Source: an uncultured bacterium (GTDB taxonomy: Bacteria > Bacillota > Clostridia > Oscillospirales > Acutalibacteraceae). From it: a stretch of DNA of 64,000 bases. Position 1 is the stretch's first letter; the number at the start of each line of letters is the position of its first letter. The translations under genes and the position numbers were made by a program. The notes below the pieces were generated by a model, which did no database searches, was not told where the DNA came from, and saw only the letters and a list, made by a program, of their open reading frames with translations. Below, in pieces: positions 18,193 through 26,606 of this stretch. Where the stretch lies: assembly GCA_949283655.1 (NCBI GenBank), contig CASDTH010000026.1, forward strand, positions 54,049 through 118,048, given 5' to 3'.

Positions 18193-19818
18193 ATGATCCA
18201 ACTCATTCCTTTACCTAAAAAAGCTGTGCCGCTCTCCGGCACATTTACCATCACGCAGAATACCACCTGCTATTTTTCCCCGGAGCTACGGGAGGTATCC
18301 GCTTTTTTCCACAGCCTGATTGAGGGTGCTGCCGCCTTCCCCCTCCAAGAGGGCAATGAGATGGCCGATATCCGTTTTGTGCCGGATGCAAAGCTCCCGG
18401 CAGAGGGCTATCGAATTGACTGCACGCCAACCGGAATAGAAATTTCTGCTCAGACGCCGGCCGGCGCATTTTACGCAATCCAAACCCTGCGGCAGCTGCT
18501 GCGGCTGGATACTGCCCAAAAGGCACAATCACTTTCTATGGACTGCATTCGGATCGAAGACGAGCCCCGATTCCGCTGGCGCGGTATGAGCCTGGATGAA
18601 AGCCGCCATTTCTTCGGCCTAGAATATGTGAAGCGCTATCTGGATTTTCTGGCCATGCACAAGCTCAACGTATTCCACTGGCATCTGACGGATGACGTCG
18701 GTTGGCGTATTGAGATTAAAAAATATCCGCTGCTCACAGAGATCGGCTCCAAGCGCAAGGATACGCAGCTTTACGGCTGGGGCTCTAAAAAGCTGGAGGG
18801 CAAGCCCTATGCGCCTGGATTTTACACACAGGAGCAGATCCGGGAGATTGTCGCCTATGCCGCCGCGCGGTTCATCACTGTGGTGCCGGAGATCGACATG
18901 CCCGCGCACTTTGCGGCTGCGATTGCCGGATACCCGTATCTCGCCTGCAGGGAAAAGCCGAGCGAGGTGCAATGGTTCTATGGTGGCACCATCCCGGAAA
19001 AAACGATGGGATGGAAGGATTGGAACCGACCGGCCTGCGCAGGCAAGGAGAGCACCTACGACTTCATCTTCCATGTGCTTGATGAGATCATCCCCCTGTT
19101 CCCCGCCCCTTATTTTCATATTGGCGGTGATGAAGCGCCGAAAACGGAATGGAAAAGCTGCCCCCACTGCCAGCAGGCAATCCGGGAGCACAGCCTGCGG
19201 GATGTGGAAGAGTTACAGGGCTATTTCAACAACCGCATCTCCGCTTATCTCAAAGAGAAGGGTAAGCGGCTGATTGTCTGGAACGAGGCGCTTCAGGCTG
19301 GCAACCTCGACAAATCCGTCATCGGCCAGTATTGGACGCCGCAGCGCGATAAATTCGCAGAAAAATATATCAATGAGGGCGGCGAGATGATTATGAGCCG
19401 CCACCAGGCTTTCTACTTTGACCTGCCCTATGCGCAGCGGCCCCTGAAAAACACCTACTGCTTTGAGCCCGTGCAGGCTGGCATTCATCCGGAGAGCGAG
19501 CAAAATGTGCTGGGCGTAGAGGCGGAAATGTGGACAGAATTCATCCCCTCCACCCGGCGGCTGGAGGTGTTCCTGTTCCCGCGGATGCAAGCGCTCAGCG
19601 AGGTGGCCTGGTCGCCGAAGGAAAAACGCGATTTCAAAAGCTTTCTGGAGCGCTGGGAACTTTTTAAGCCAGTTCTCGACGCATTGGGCGTAAACTATGC
19701 AGAAACCAGCGTGGCGCTCGCCCGGAACCCGATTCGCAAAATCAGGAGCCTGATCAAATTCCAATACGGCAACCCAAGTTATGAGCTCGAGGTCAACGAC
19801 CGACTGCAAAAAAAATAA
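18193..19818 (+). CDS. Beta-N-acetylhexosaminidase, GH20
   Basis: A 541-residue glycoside hydrolase that removes terminal GlcNAc/GalNAc. Residues 1-120 are a GH20b-like domain (FYAIQTLRQLL). The catalytic barrel begins FRWRGMSLDESRHFFGLEYV and has HKLNVFHWHLTDDVGWRIEI. The acid pair is D313-E314 in HIGGDEAPKTEW, and Trp residues of the pocket follow (EAEMWTEF). There is no signal peptide, so it probably acts on imported amino sugars in the cytosol. AAGGAGG precedes the ATG. It is monocistronic, with a terminator at 19851-19892. Confidence 0.94.
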   Translation: MIQLIPLPKKAVPLSGTFTITQNTTCYFSPELREVSAFFHSLIEGAAAFPLQEGNEMADIRFVPDAKLPAEGYRIDCTPTGIEISAQTPAGAFYAIQTLRQLLRLDTAQKAQSLSMDCIRIEDEPRFRWRGMSLDESRHFFGLEYVKRYLDFLAMHKLNVFHWHLTDDVGWRIEIKKYPLLTEIGSKRKDTQLYGWGSKKLEGKPYAPGFYTQEQIREIVAYAAARFITVVPEIDMPAHFAAAIAGYPYLACREKPSEVQWFYGGTIPEKTMGWKDWNRPACAGKESTYDFIFHVLDEIIPLFPAPYFHIGGDEAPKTEWKSCPHCQQAIREHSLRDVEELQGYFNNRISAYLKEKGKRLIVWNEALQAGNLDKSVIGQYWTPQRDKFAEKYINEGGEMIMSRHQAFYFDLPYAQRPLKNTYCFEPVQAGIHPESEQNVLGVEAEMWTEFIPSTRRLEVFLFPRMQALSEVAWSPKEKRDFKSFLERWELFKPVLDALGVNYAETSVALARNPIRKIRSLIKFQYGNPSYELEVNDRLQKK

Positions 19819-19850
19819 GGCCGCGTGAGCGGCTGCAGCCCATCGATTCA

Positions 19851-19892
19851 AGCGGCGGCTTCTGCCCAGCACAGGAGCCGCCGCTTTTGTTT
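19851..19892 (+). terminator. Rho-independent terminator of the GH20 gene
   Basis: A 10-bp stem AGCGGCGGCT/AGCCGCCGCT followed by TTTGTTTT, 33 bases past the stop. Confidence 0.8.
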
Positions 19893-19959
19893 TGCAAATT
19901 GCTGTTATGGCTCATGCTTTCGACTCGCGCATCTAATAATTGGAAGGCTTCCGCCTCCG

Positions 19960-20128
19960 CGCAGGATTGGAGGCCCCGCCGGGCCGGAACGGTCAAGACC
20001 GTTCCCTACAGGGCCGGAGCGGCCGGGCGGTTTTCTTTGATATTTCAATGCCTTCCTGGTTTCGCTGTACGCGACCCCATTCTCTTGTCGGCTGATAAGA
20101 GAATGGGGCAAGAGAGCAAATTCCCGGG
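19960..20128 (+). repeat. Intergenic repeat region B (short member of the hairpin family)
   Basis: Contains GGAACGGTC-aa-GACCGTTCC (19986-20005), then GGTTTCGCTGTACGCGAC, then a 12-bp stem CCCCATTCTCTT/AAGAGAATGGGG (20075-20108). The same order of elements recurs at 55543-55660, where the second stem has a different sequence. No gene is visible. Confidence 0.7.
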
Positions 20129-21583
20129 TCAAGCATCTAAGGTAATGCTGTTCAGCCCGTAATACTGCGCCTTGGCAGTGTTGGCCCAGTGCTGCGGGTT
20201 GGGCTCAATATCCGCAAGCCCATAATAGGGCGAGTAGGCATCCCCCTGCACGCGCACTGCGGGCAGAATAAGGTCATAATTCCCCGCCGCCTTCTCCTGC
20301 ATGATATAGGCCTCTCTTCCCTGAATCGCCTGATATGCCTGCTTATCATGCGCATAGGTGCCCGCATACATCACGGCAGCGCAAGCCATACAGCCGGCCA
20401 GCAGCAAACCACACACCGCTTGCGGCACCCGCTTGCTCAATCGGATACCAGCGCATATCGTACCCACGGCGATGAGCGCACAGGCGACAGAGCCAAACAT
20501 CGCCCGGGCCGGGAAATACGGCACGGCCAGCATCGCGTAAACACCCGCAATCGCGCCTGCCAAATAGATCACAGCAATCAGCACCCTGCGGCGCCTGGCG
20601 TGCTTCTCCTCCACACCAAAAAAGTGCAGCAGAATGAGGCAGCCCGCAAACAGGGCGAGCACGGGCAGCACATAATAAAACAGCCTGCGGTTGCAAACCG
20701 TAAAGCCATCCCAGAGCACCTGAAGCGTCAGTTTGAGATCCCCATAATTATTCTCCACTCGCACGCTGTTGCCCGGCGCAGAAAGCATGACAAGAAAGCC
20801 GGCGGCCGCGCCGCCCAGTGCGCCAAGCGACCAGCGAGGCGCCTTGAGCCCGAAGAATCTGACACAAAGCAAAAACAGAACCATCATCACAAGCAGCGCG
20901 GCGCCCGCGTTTTCGTTTGTCCAGCCCGCGATCACACCCGCCGGTATGCTCAGCGCCAGCCAGCCCCAGCTGCCCGCCTTGGAAACACCCCGCTGCATAT
21001 AGAGACGAAACGGCAGCAGCATTGCAAGGCGCAGGATGGAGCCCCACATATAATTGGCGCTCCCATCTAACCACAGCATTGTCTGCCCATAAACCGGCAT
21101 AAAAAACCAAACCAAAAGGTGCACCCCAGCATAAAGCACAGGGTTATGCGCCCCTGTACCCTTGCAATGCCAGTATAACAGGCTGGTGAAGAGCAGATAA
21201 CCGAGCGTGTTAACCACGTTAAAAACAGGCTTCCCCCACAGCAAAAACAGCTGCGTTAAAAAATGCAGCACAAGGCGCCCGTTCATCGTGTTGTAGTGGC
21301 TGCGCATGGAGATAAAAAGATCTCCCAGGCTTTCCACCCGCCGGCCCGGCTCGCCAAACACAAAGCAATATGTAAAATCATCCGCGATCATCGCCGTTTG
21401 CAAATTCAGCGCATAAAAAAAGGCCGCGCACACAGCGGCGATCGCGGCGAAAACAGCGGCACGGAGCCAACGGTTTTCCGCATATGTTCGCCGGATACGG
21501 CCCAAAAGGCCGCCCCGCGGGCATGAGACGGCGCCCCCTACCGGAGTGGCTTGTACAAGAGGCGCTTTTTCTTTCACCTGCAT
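20129..21583 (-). CDS. DUF6056-like polytopic membrane protein
   Basis: A 484-residue protein with about ten membrane helices. After a cytosolic N-terminus comes AAVFAAIAAVCAAFFYALNL, then an extracytoplasmic loop with DDFTYCFVFGE and NTMNGRLVLHFL. The aspartate pair right after the first helix, followed by an NGR motif, resembles glycosyltransferase-C-like membrane proteins of the DUF6056 group that act on cell-surface glycans. The C-terminal 70 residues are a soluble outer tail. The ATG at 21583 is chosen; an in-frame TTG stands directly before it. Its substrate is unknown. Confidence 0.75.
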   Translation of the reverse strand: MQVKEKAPLVQATPVGGAVSCPRGGLLGRIRRTYAENRWLRAAVFAAIAAVCAAFFYALNLQTAMIADDFTYCFVFGEPGRRVESLGDLFISMRSHYNTMNGRLVLHFLTQLFLLWGKPVFNVVNTLGYLLFTSLLYWHCKGTGAHNPVLYAGVHLLVWFFMPVYGQTMLWLDGSANYMWGSILRLAMLLPFRLYMQRGVSKAGSWGWLALSIPAGVIAGWTNENAGAALLVMMVLFLLCVRFFGLKAPRWSLGALGGAAAGFLVMLSAPGNSVRVENNYGDLKLTLQVLWDGFTVCNRRLFYYVLPVLALFAGCLILLHFFGVEEKHARRRRVLIAVIYLAGAIAGVYAMLAVPYFPARAMFGSVACALIAVGTICAGIRLSKRVPQAVCGLLLAGCMACAAVMYAGTYAHDKQAYQAIQGREAYIMQEKAAGNYDLILPAVRVQGDAYSPYYGLADIEPNPQHWANTAKAQYYGLNSITLDA

Positions 21584-21676
21584 CAATGATCACGCAGCCC
21601 TTCCCTCTCTGATTCAAAAACTCCCCCTATTTTACGCAAATAGGGGGGAAAAGTCAATCATCCCTCCCAAGAGGCC

Positions 21677-22930
21677 CTAAAATTCCCGCTGAAACAGGGC
21701 GGCATCCTGCGTCAAGCTTTCCACCGTCTCATAGCCGAGGCGGCGCAGCAGCTCCATCACATAGGGGTTATCGACCGGGGTCCGCACGGCCGCCGTTTCA
21801 CCATAGCGCTCCACATGCGCCGCCCCCTCCTCCACAGGGAGCAGCCGCTTCGGCCCGCCCACGCAGCCGCCCGCACAGCCCATCCCCTCCATGAAGTTCC
21901 CGTTGATTTCGCCATGCGCCAGCTCCTCCAGCAGCGCTCTACAGGCCGGAACGCCATCCGCCTGACGGGCCTTTAACGGGATCTGCCGCCCAGGGCGCAA
22001 ACGCTCCAGCGTGGCCCGCACCGCCTCGCTCACGCCGCCCGTACGGGCATAAATACGCCCTGCCCGGGAGGAATGGTCGCGCAGATCCTCCTCCATCTGC
22101 TCCGGATCAATCCCGGCAAAGTCAAACGCATCCTGCACCTCCTGAAACGTCAGCACGAAATCAACCGCACCTGCAATATCCTTTTCCCGCGCCTCCGCCT
22201 TTTTTGCCACACACGGGCCGACAAACACCGTGACCGCGCCCGGCACAAGCGCTTTGACCGCGCGCCCACAGGCGATCATCGGGGAAACAGAGGCCGGTAT
22301 ATGCGGCGTGAGGCTCCCATACACCTTGCGGATCATGGCAATCCAGACCGGGCAGCAGCAGCTCGTCAGCAGAAAATCCTTTTCCGAACGCACCAGTCTG
22401 TCAAACGCAAGCGCTTCCTTGAGCGTGAGAATATCGGCAAACAGCGCCACCTCCACCATGCCGGCAAAGCCCAGCGCTTTAAATGCTGCGCGCAGCCTGC
22501 CCGGCGTAACCCGATCGCTGAATTGGCTGACGAAAGCAGGGGCGATCAGCGCATACACAGGCGCGGATTGCCCAGAAACCGCCTCCAGCACGGGCAAAAG
22601 CTCCTTGCTCTGCGTGAGCTTTTTCGCCTTGCAGGCATCTACACACAGGCTACAGCCCGCGCAGGCCTCCCGGTCAATTTCGATGCTGCCATTTTTCGCC
22701 CGCCGAATTGCATGGAACGGGCAGATATTCAGGCAGGAGGCCCCTTCTCCATCCTCTGTGCAGTCGCAGGGTGAGAGCCGCCAGACAGGGGCATAACGCT
22801 TCGGGTGCAGCAGGCAATCGAGCTGGCGCGGATCATAATCCAGCTTTTCCACCTCCTGGAGCGTCGCCCGATGGCCGCCTTGCAGAGCAGCGCGCGTCAG
22901 GGCTTCATAGAGGGCATAAAACGTTTCCAT
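21677..22930 (-). CDS. [FeFe]-hydrogenase-like protein, monomeric
   Basis: A 417-residue protein. Residues 50-115 carry clustered cysteines (SPCDCTEDG, CLNICPFHAI, then CAGCSLCVDACKAKK), consistent with ferredoxin-type [4Fe-4S] sites. The hydrogenase catalytic domain follows, with an L1-like TSCCCPVW, an L2-like VGPCVAKKAEA and an L3-like EGMGCAGGCVGGP. These correspond to the three H-cluster loops but differ from the classic TSCCPxW, MPCxxKxxE and FxExMACxGGCxxGGGQP. The group is common in Clostridia and has no settled role. GGAGG precedes the ATG. No maturase (hydEFG) is in the window. Confidence 0.88.
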   Translation of the reverse strand: METFYALYEALTRAALQGGHRATLQEVEKLDYDPRQLDCLLHPKRYAPVWRLSPCDCTEDGEGASCLNICPFHAIRRAKNGSIEIDREACAGCSLCVDACKAKKLTQSKELLPVLEAVSGQSAPVYALIAPAFVSQFSDRVTPGRLRAAFKALGFAGMVEVALFADILTLKEALAFDRLVRSEKDFLLTSCCCPVWIAMIRKVYGSLTPHIPASVSPMIACGRAVKALVPGAVTVFVGPCVAKKAEAREKDIAGAVDFVLTFQEVQDAFDFAGIDPEQMEEDLRDHSSRAGRIYARTGGVSEAVRATLERLRPGRQIPLKARQADGVPACRALLEELAHGEINGNFMEGMGCAGGCVGGPKRLLPVEEGAAHVERYGETAAVRTPVDNPYVMELLRRLGYETVESLTQDAALFQREF

Positions 22931-23007
22931 GGCAAAGGCCTCCGTGTGTTCAGCAGACTTTTGCCATCAGTATGCCCCGCTGCGCGCAAATGTTGCATCG
23001 GCCAGCC

Positions 23008-23304
23008 CTACAGCACAGCCGGCAGGCCACACATTAACCCGCACACCACGGCGAGCACCGTGTCATCCACCGGGTAATCCGGCGCGCCCCGCCCGGCACG
23101 CTTCTCACGAAAAAGCGTAAGGAAGCTCCTGCACAACAAAAACAGAAATGCCAAACCAGCCAGAATCAGCAGATAAACCGCCTGTACAAGCACGGCGCCG
23201 ATGCCGGAACCCCAGGAAGGGAGCTGCGCCATAGCAGCCCCAAACAGAAAGATGATACTTGTGCCCTGCACCCAGCGTGCGCTCACACGCAGGCTATGAA
23301 ACAT
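23008..23304 (-). CDS. Small membrane protein downstream of the sensor kinase
   Basis: A 98-residue protein with three hydrophobic stretches (GTSIIFLFGAAMAQLP, GAVLVQAVYLLILAGLAFLF, DDTVLAVVCGLMCGLPAVL) and a basic loop. GGAGG stands seven bases before the ATG at 23304. It follows the kinase stop by 24 bases and precedes the hydrogenase-like gene by 77, so all may form one unit. I recognise no family. Confidence 0.7.
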   Translation of the reverse strand: MFHSLRVSARWVQGTSIIFLFGAAMAQLPSWGSGIGAVLVQAVYLLILAGLAFLFLLCRSFLTLFREKRAGRGAPDYPVDDTVLAVVCGLMCGLPAVL

Positions 23305-23328
23305 ATGCCTTCCTCCTTTCACGCATCG

Positions 23329-25014
23329 CTACTCCGCCAGGGAGCACCAGAAACAGACGCCGCCCGCCCTGTTATACACGCCATACCGCGCGTTGTGCCG
23401 CTCCAGCACAGCTTTGGCGATGGCAAGCCCCATGCCGCTGCCGCCGTTTTCCCGCGTACGGGCCTCATCCGCCCGGTAGAAAGCATCCCAGACATAGGGC
23501 AGATCCTTTGCGGCGATCGGCTCCCCTTCGTTAAACACCTCCACAAGAACGCGGCGCTTTACCCGACAGGCGTGCAGGCGGACGGCTTTCCCCTGCGGCG
23601 CATATTTTACCGCGTTGGAAAGAAAATTGCGCAGCACGAGCGCAATCCCCTTTTCATCCGCCGTCACATAGAGGTAATCCGGCACATCCACATAGAGCGC
23701 GAGCTGCTTTTGCTCCAGCAGGGGCCGGTATTCCTCCAGCAGGCGGCGAAGCAGCCCGTCGATGGCAAAGCAGGTGGGCTGCATGGGCTGCCGCTCCAGA
23801 TCCAGCCGGGAGTAGGAAAGCATTTCGTCCACCATCCCATCCATCCGCTCCGTCTCGCTGACAATGCCCGCAAGGTAAGCCGGATGCTTTGCGGGCGCAA
23901 CGCCCTCCTGCATCAGCTCGCTGTAGCCGCGAATAACGCCAAGCGGCGTTTTCATCTCATGGGCAAGCGCGTTGGTGAAATCCCGCTGGCGCTGCGCCGC
24001 CCGCCCCTGCGCCCGGGAAACCACCCAGAATTTACGGGTCAGCAGCGCAATGAAGACGCAGAGATGGAAGAAAAACAGCGGCATCAGCTCCCAGCCATGC
24101 TCCTGCAATGCATCATACAATGGGTAGGAAACCATATTGACGGAGAGGTAGAGGGCGGTTTGATCCTGAGCCGGCAGCCAGAAACAATCGAGCAGCCGAT
24201 CCTCATTTTGAATCTTATTTGCGCTCCAGCTGACGCCATCCTGCGCGAAATCCGCAAGCTCTCCCGCACGGTATTTTTGATGCTCCTCCTGCGCCATGTG
24301 AAATGTTTTTTGAAAACTGCGCACTGCATGCTTGAAAGCACGGCTCGAGGCCGCCCGTATCGTGTCAAAGCCCTGGTTGCCCAAAAAATCATACTGCAAA
24401 TCCCCGCTGAGCTCCACAGGCTCCGCTCCCTCCAGCCATTCCGGCGCTGAAAAGGCAAAGCGCTTCACTTCAGTGACGGTTTCCTGCTTGAGCGTGCGCC
24501 AATTCCTTTGCCTGCCGTCCACTTCCAAGGTCAGCTGAACAGGATAAAGCATATGCCCCTGCCGGTAACCGGTAATCCGCACCAGCCTGGGGTATTGGGA
24601 GATACACGTCAGCAGCTCGCGGAGGGATTCCTCCTCCTGCACAAAATCAAGCGCAACATCCAGCTCCTCCTGCAGCGTACCCGCAGAGGGCCATAGTCTT
24701 AAGTAATTGCCGCTCGCCGCCCGCACGGTAGCGGCATCCTCCTCATACAGGATCAGGCTGAGATAAATCCCTTCCTCCGCAAAGGCCTGCACGCATTCCT
24801 GCAAAATTTCCATATCATCCGGGATGTCGTTTTTGACGCCGTGCTGCGCATAGTATGCATTTTTCTGGAGCTGGTTCGCAACCATCACACTCGGCGCAAG
24901 CGGGTTATAGCTGTCCACCGCCCTGCCCAACATCAACGTCGCCCCGGACGCCAGAAACAGCAGCAGCAAAACGGCCGCTGTGCGGCGGGTTTCCCGCCAA
25001 AAGCTCCTGCCCAT
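23329..25014 (-). CDS. Two-component sensor histidine kinase
   Basis: A 561-residue membrane kinase. One helix (AAVLLLLFLASGATLML) lies near the N-terminus, followed by an extracytoplasmic sensor region of about 270 residues and a second helix near 305-330. The HisKA H-box is NALAHEMKTPLGVIRGYSEL; the ATPase domain has LRNFLSNAVKYAP (N box), VEVFNEGEPI and GSGMGLAIAKAVLERH. It starts 27 bases after its response regulator and is preceded by GGAGGG. The large sensor region matches no domain I know, so the signal is unknown. Confidence 0.92.
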   Translation of the reverse strand: MGRSFWRETRRTAAVLLLLFLASGATLMLGRAVDSYNPLAPSVMVANQLQKNAYYAQHGVKNDIPDDMEILQECVQAFAEEGIYLSLILYEEDAATVRAASGNYLRLWPSAGTLQEELDVALDFVQEEESLRELLTCISQYPRLVRITGYRQGHMLYPVQLTLEVDGRQRNWRTLKQETVTEVKRFAFSAPEWLEGAEPVELSGDLQYDFLGNQGFDTIRAASSRAFKHAVRSFQKTFHMAQEEHQKYRAGELADFAQDGVSWSANKIQNEDRLLDCFWLPAQDQTALYLSVNMVSYPLYDALQEHGWELMPLFFFHLCVFIALLTRKFWVVSRAQGRAAQRQRDFTNALAHEMKTPLGVIRGYSELMQEGVAPAKHPAYLAGIVSETERMDGMVDEMLSYSRLDLERQPMQPTCFAIDGLLRRLLEEYRPLLEQKQLALYVDVPDYLYVTADEKGIALVLRNFLSNAVKYAPQGKAVRLHACRVKRRVLVEVFNEGEPIAAKDLPYVWDAFYRADEARTRENGGSGMGLAIAKAVLERHNARYGVYNRAGGVCFWCSLAE

Positions 25015-25041
25015 CGAAAGCCCTCCTTTCCACCCTGCCGG

Positions 25042-25719
25042 TCATTCCTCCGGCTCAAACCGGTAACCCATTTTAATTACCGTGCGGATTTCCCCCGCTC
25101 GCCGGCCAAGCGCCCGGCGTAGCTTTTTCACGTGCGTATCCACTGTGCGGATATCGCCCTCATACGCATAGCCCCACACCCGGCGCAGCAGCTGCTCGCG
25201 CGAGAGCACTAACCCGCGATGCTCCATCAGACACAACAATAGTTCATATTCCTTCGGTGTAAGGGGCACCCGCTCGCCATCCACCGTGACCTCCCGGCGC
25301 AGGTCATCCAGTGTGATGCCGCCCATTTCCAGCACATGCTCCGAAAGGCCGCGCCCCCGGGCCCGCTTGATGAGCGCCAGCGCCTTTGCATGCAGCACCG
25401 GCAGGGAAAACGGCTTCGTAATATAATCATCGGCTCCGAGCCCAAAGCCGAGCAGCTCATTCTCCTCCCCGCTGCGCGCAGTGAGGAAAATCACCGGCAC
25501 CGCGCTGATCTGACGGATCTCACGGCAGACGGCCAGCCCATCGATTCCCGGCATCATAATATCCAAAAACACAAGGTCAAAGCATTGCTGCTCCAACTGT
25601 TCCAAGGCACTCCTGCCGTCCGGGCAGGCTGTCACCGCAAAGCCCTTTGCCGTAAAATAATCCGTCAGCGTCTCCCGCAGACGGGGGTCATCCTCCGCAA
25701 TCAACAGCTGGTAGCGCAT
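25042..25719 (-). CDS. OmpR/PhoB-family response regulator
   Basis: A 225-residue transcription factor. The receiver domain has the acidic pair in LIAEDDPRL, the phospho-acceptor D53 in LVFLDIMMPG, and the lysine in ADDYITKPF. The C-terminal winged helix has LTPKEYELLLCLMEH, VLSREQLLRRVWGY and RTVDTHVKKLRRAL. The ATG at 25719 follows GGGAGGAG; the much longer open frame upstream is not used. It is paired with the kinase just downstream. Targets are unknown, though the operon itself is a usual one. Confidence 0.94.
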   Translation of the reverse strand: MRYQLLIAEDDPRLRETLTDYFTAKGFAVTACPDGRSALEQLEQQCFDLVFLDIMMPGIDGLAVCREIRQISAVPVIFLTARSGEENELLGFGLGADDYITKPFSLPVLHAKALALIKRARGRGLSEHVLEMGGITLDDLRREVTVDGERVPLTPKEYELLLCLMEHRGLVLSREQLLRRVWGYAYEGDIRTVDTHVKKLRRALGRRAGEIRTVIKMGYRFEPEE

Positions 25720-25868
25720 GGGCAACTCCTCCCTTCTCCTCTGATAGCGGTATTGTAACCGTCGCATGTGTCCTTTCTGTGTTTTTTTCATTCCTTTTGC
25801 TTTCGTCCACTCTGTAGCCGCTCCACACCGCTCTCTAAAACGCGCTCCGTCTTTTTCCAGGCTACAAT

Positions 25869-25895
25869 TTAGCACTCTATACGACCGAGTGCTAA
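25869..25895 (+). promoter_or_regulatory. CIRCE operator (HrcA binding site)
   Basis: TTAGCACTC, nine bases, GAGTGCTAA: an exact match to the consensus. A TACAAT box (25863-25868) abuts it. It lies 188 bases ahead of hsp20 and should place hsp20-clpB under HrcA repression. The rest of the 25720-26082 intergenic stretch holds no gene. Confidence 0.96.
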
Positions 25896-26082
25896 AGTTT
25901 ACACTTCCGTCATAAATGATCGCTAGTTTCGTCACAAATAGCGGGTATTCTAAAACCAGCGGCACGGAAAGGACCCGGCTGCCACAAGAAAAATAATTCG
26001 CAAAGAAGTAGAAAAACGATGCCAAGAACCCTGTAGCGCCACAAAAGAGACCAATTCTGTGAAAGAAATGGAGCGATGAGTG

Positions 26083-26514
26083 ATGTTTGAACGGATTCCC
26101 CTGACCCACAGTGAACGGAATATGCTAAGAGAGCTGGATCGTGATTTCACGAGGATGGAGCGTGATTTTCACCGGGAGGAAAAGAAAATCGCCTCCATGC
26201 GTACGGATATCCTTGAGAAGGAGGATTGTTTTCTCCTGCAAGCAGAGCTGCCCGGCTTTCACAAGGAAGAAATTTCTATCGATGTAGAAGAGGATCGCCT
26301 GACGATCCGCGCTATTCACAGCGATCATGAGGAAAAGGCAAAGCACCCCTTTATCCGCAGAGAGCGCCACTATGGCGCCTATGAACGCAGCTTTGATCTG
26401 GCCGGTATCGATGAAAGCGGAATCACCGCCGCCTACCGCCATGGCGTGCTGGAGCTGACGCTGCCAAAACTTGGCGCCAAAAAGCCGGAGAGCCGGCGCA
26501 TCGAAATCGGCTGA
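26083..26514 (+). CDS. Hsp20-family small heat shock protein
   Basis: A 143-residue holdase chaperone. The alpha-crystallin domain runs from about residue 40 ([34 protein letters not shown]) to 140, with the closing strand [11 protein letters not shown]. The N-terminus is short and charged. It is the first gene after the CIRCE site and lies 92 bases ahead of clpB, the disaggregase that would process its clients. GGAG precedes the ATG at 26083. Confidence 0.93.
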   Translation: MFERIPLTHSERNMLRELDRDFTRMERDFHREEKKIASMRTDILEKEDCFLLQAELPGFHKEEISIDVEEDRLTIRAIHSDHEEKAKHPFIRRERHYGAYERSFDLAGIDESGITAAYRHGVLELTLPKLGAKKPESRRIEIG

Positions 26515-26606
26515 CGCACGATCGCCGGCATGCATGCGGAGCTGCGGAAGGAAGGCCCCTCCGCTGCTCCGTTTTTCATTGCACAGCAAAGAGGAGGATT
26601 CGAAAC

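Noticed and set aside
25720..26109. N-terminal extension of the response regulator by about 130 residues
   Set aside because: The receiver domain starts at the ATG at 25719 with a strong ribosome site; the extension covers the CIRCE region.
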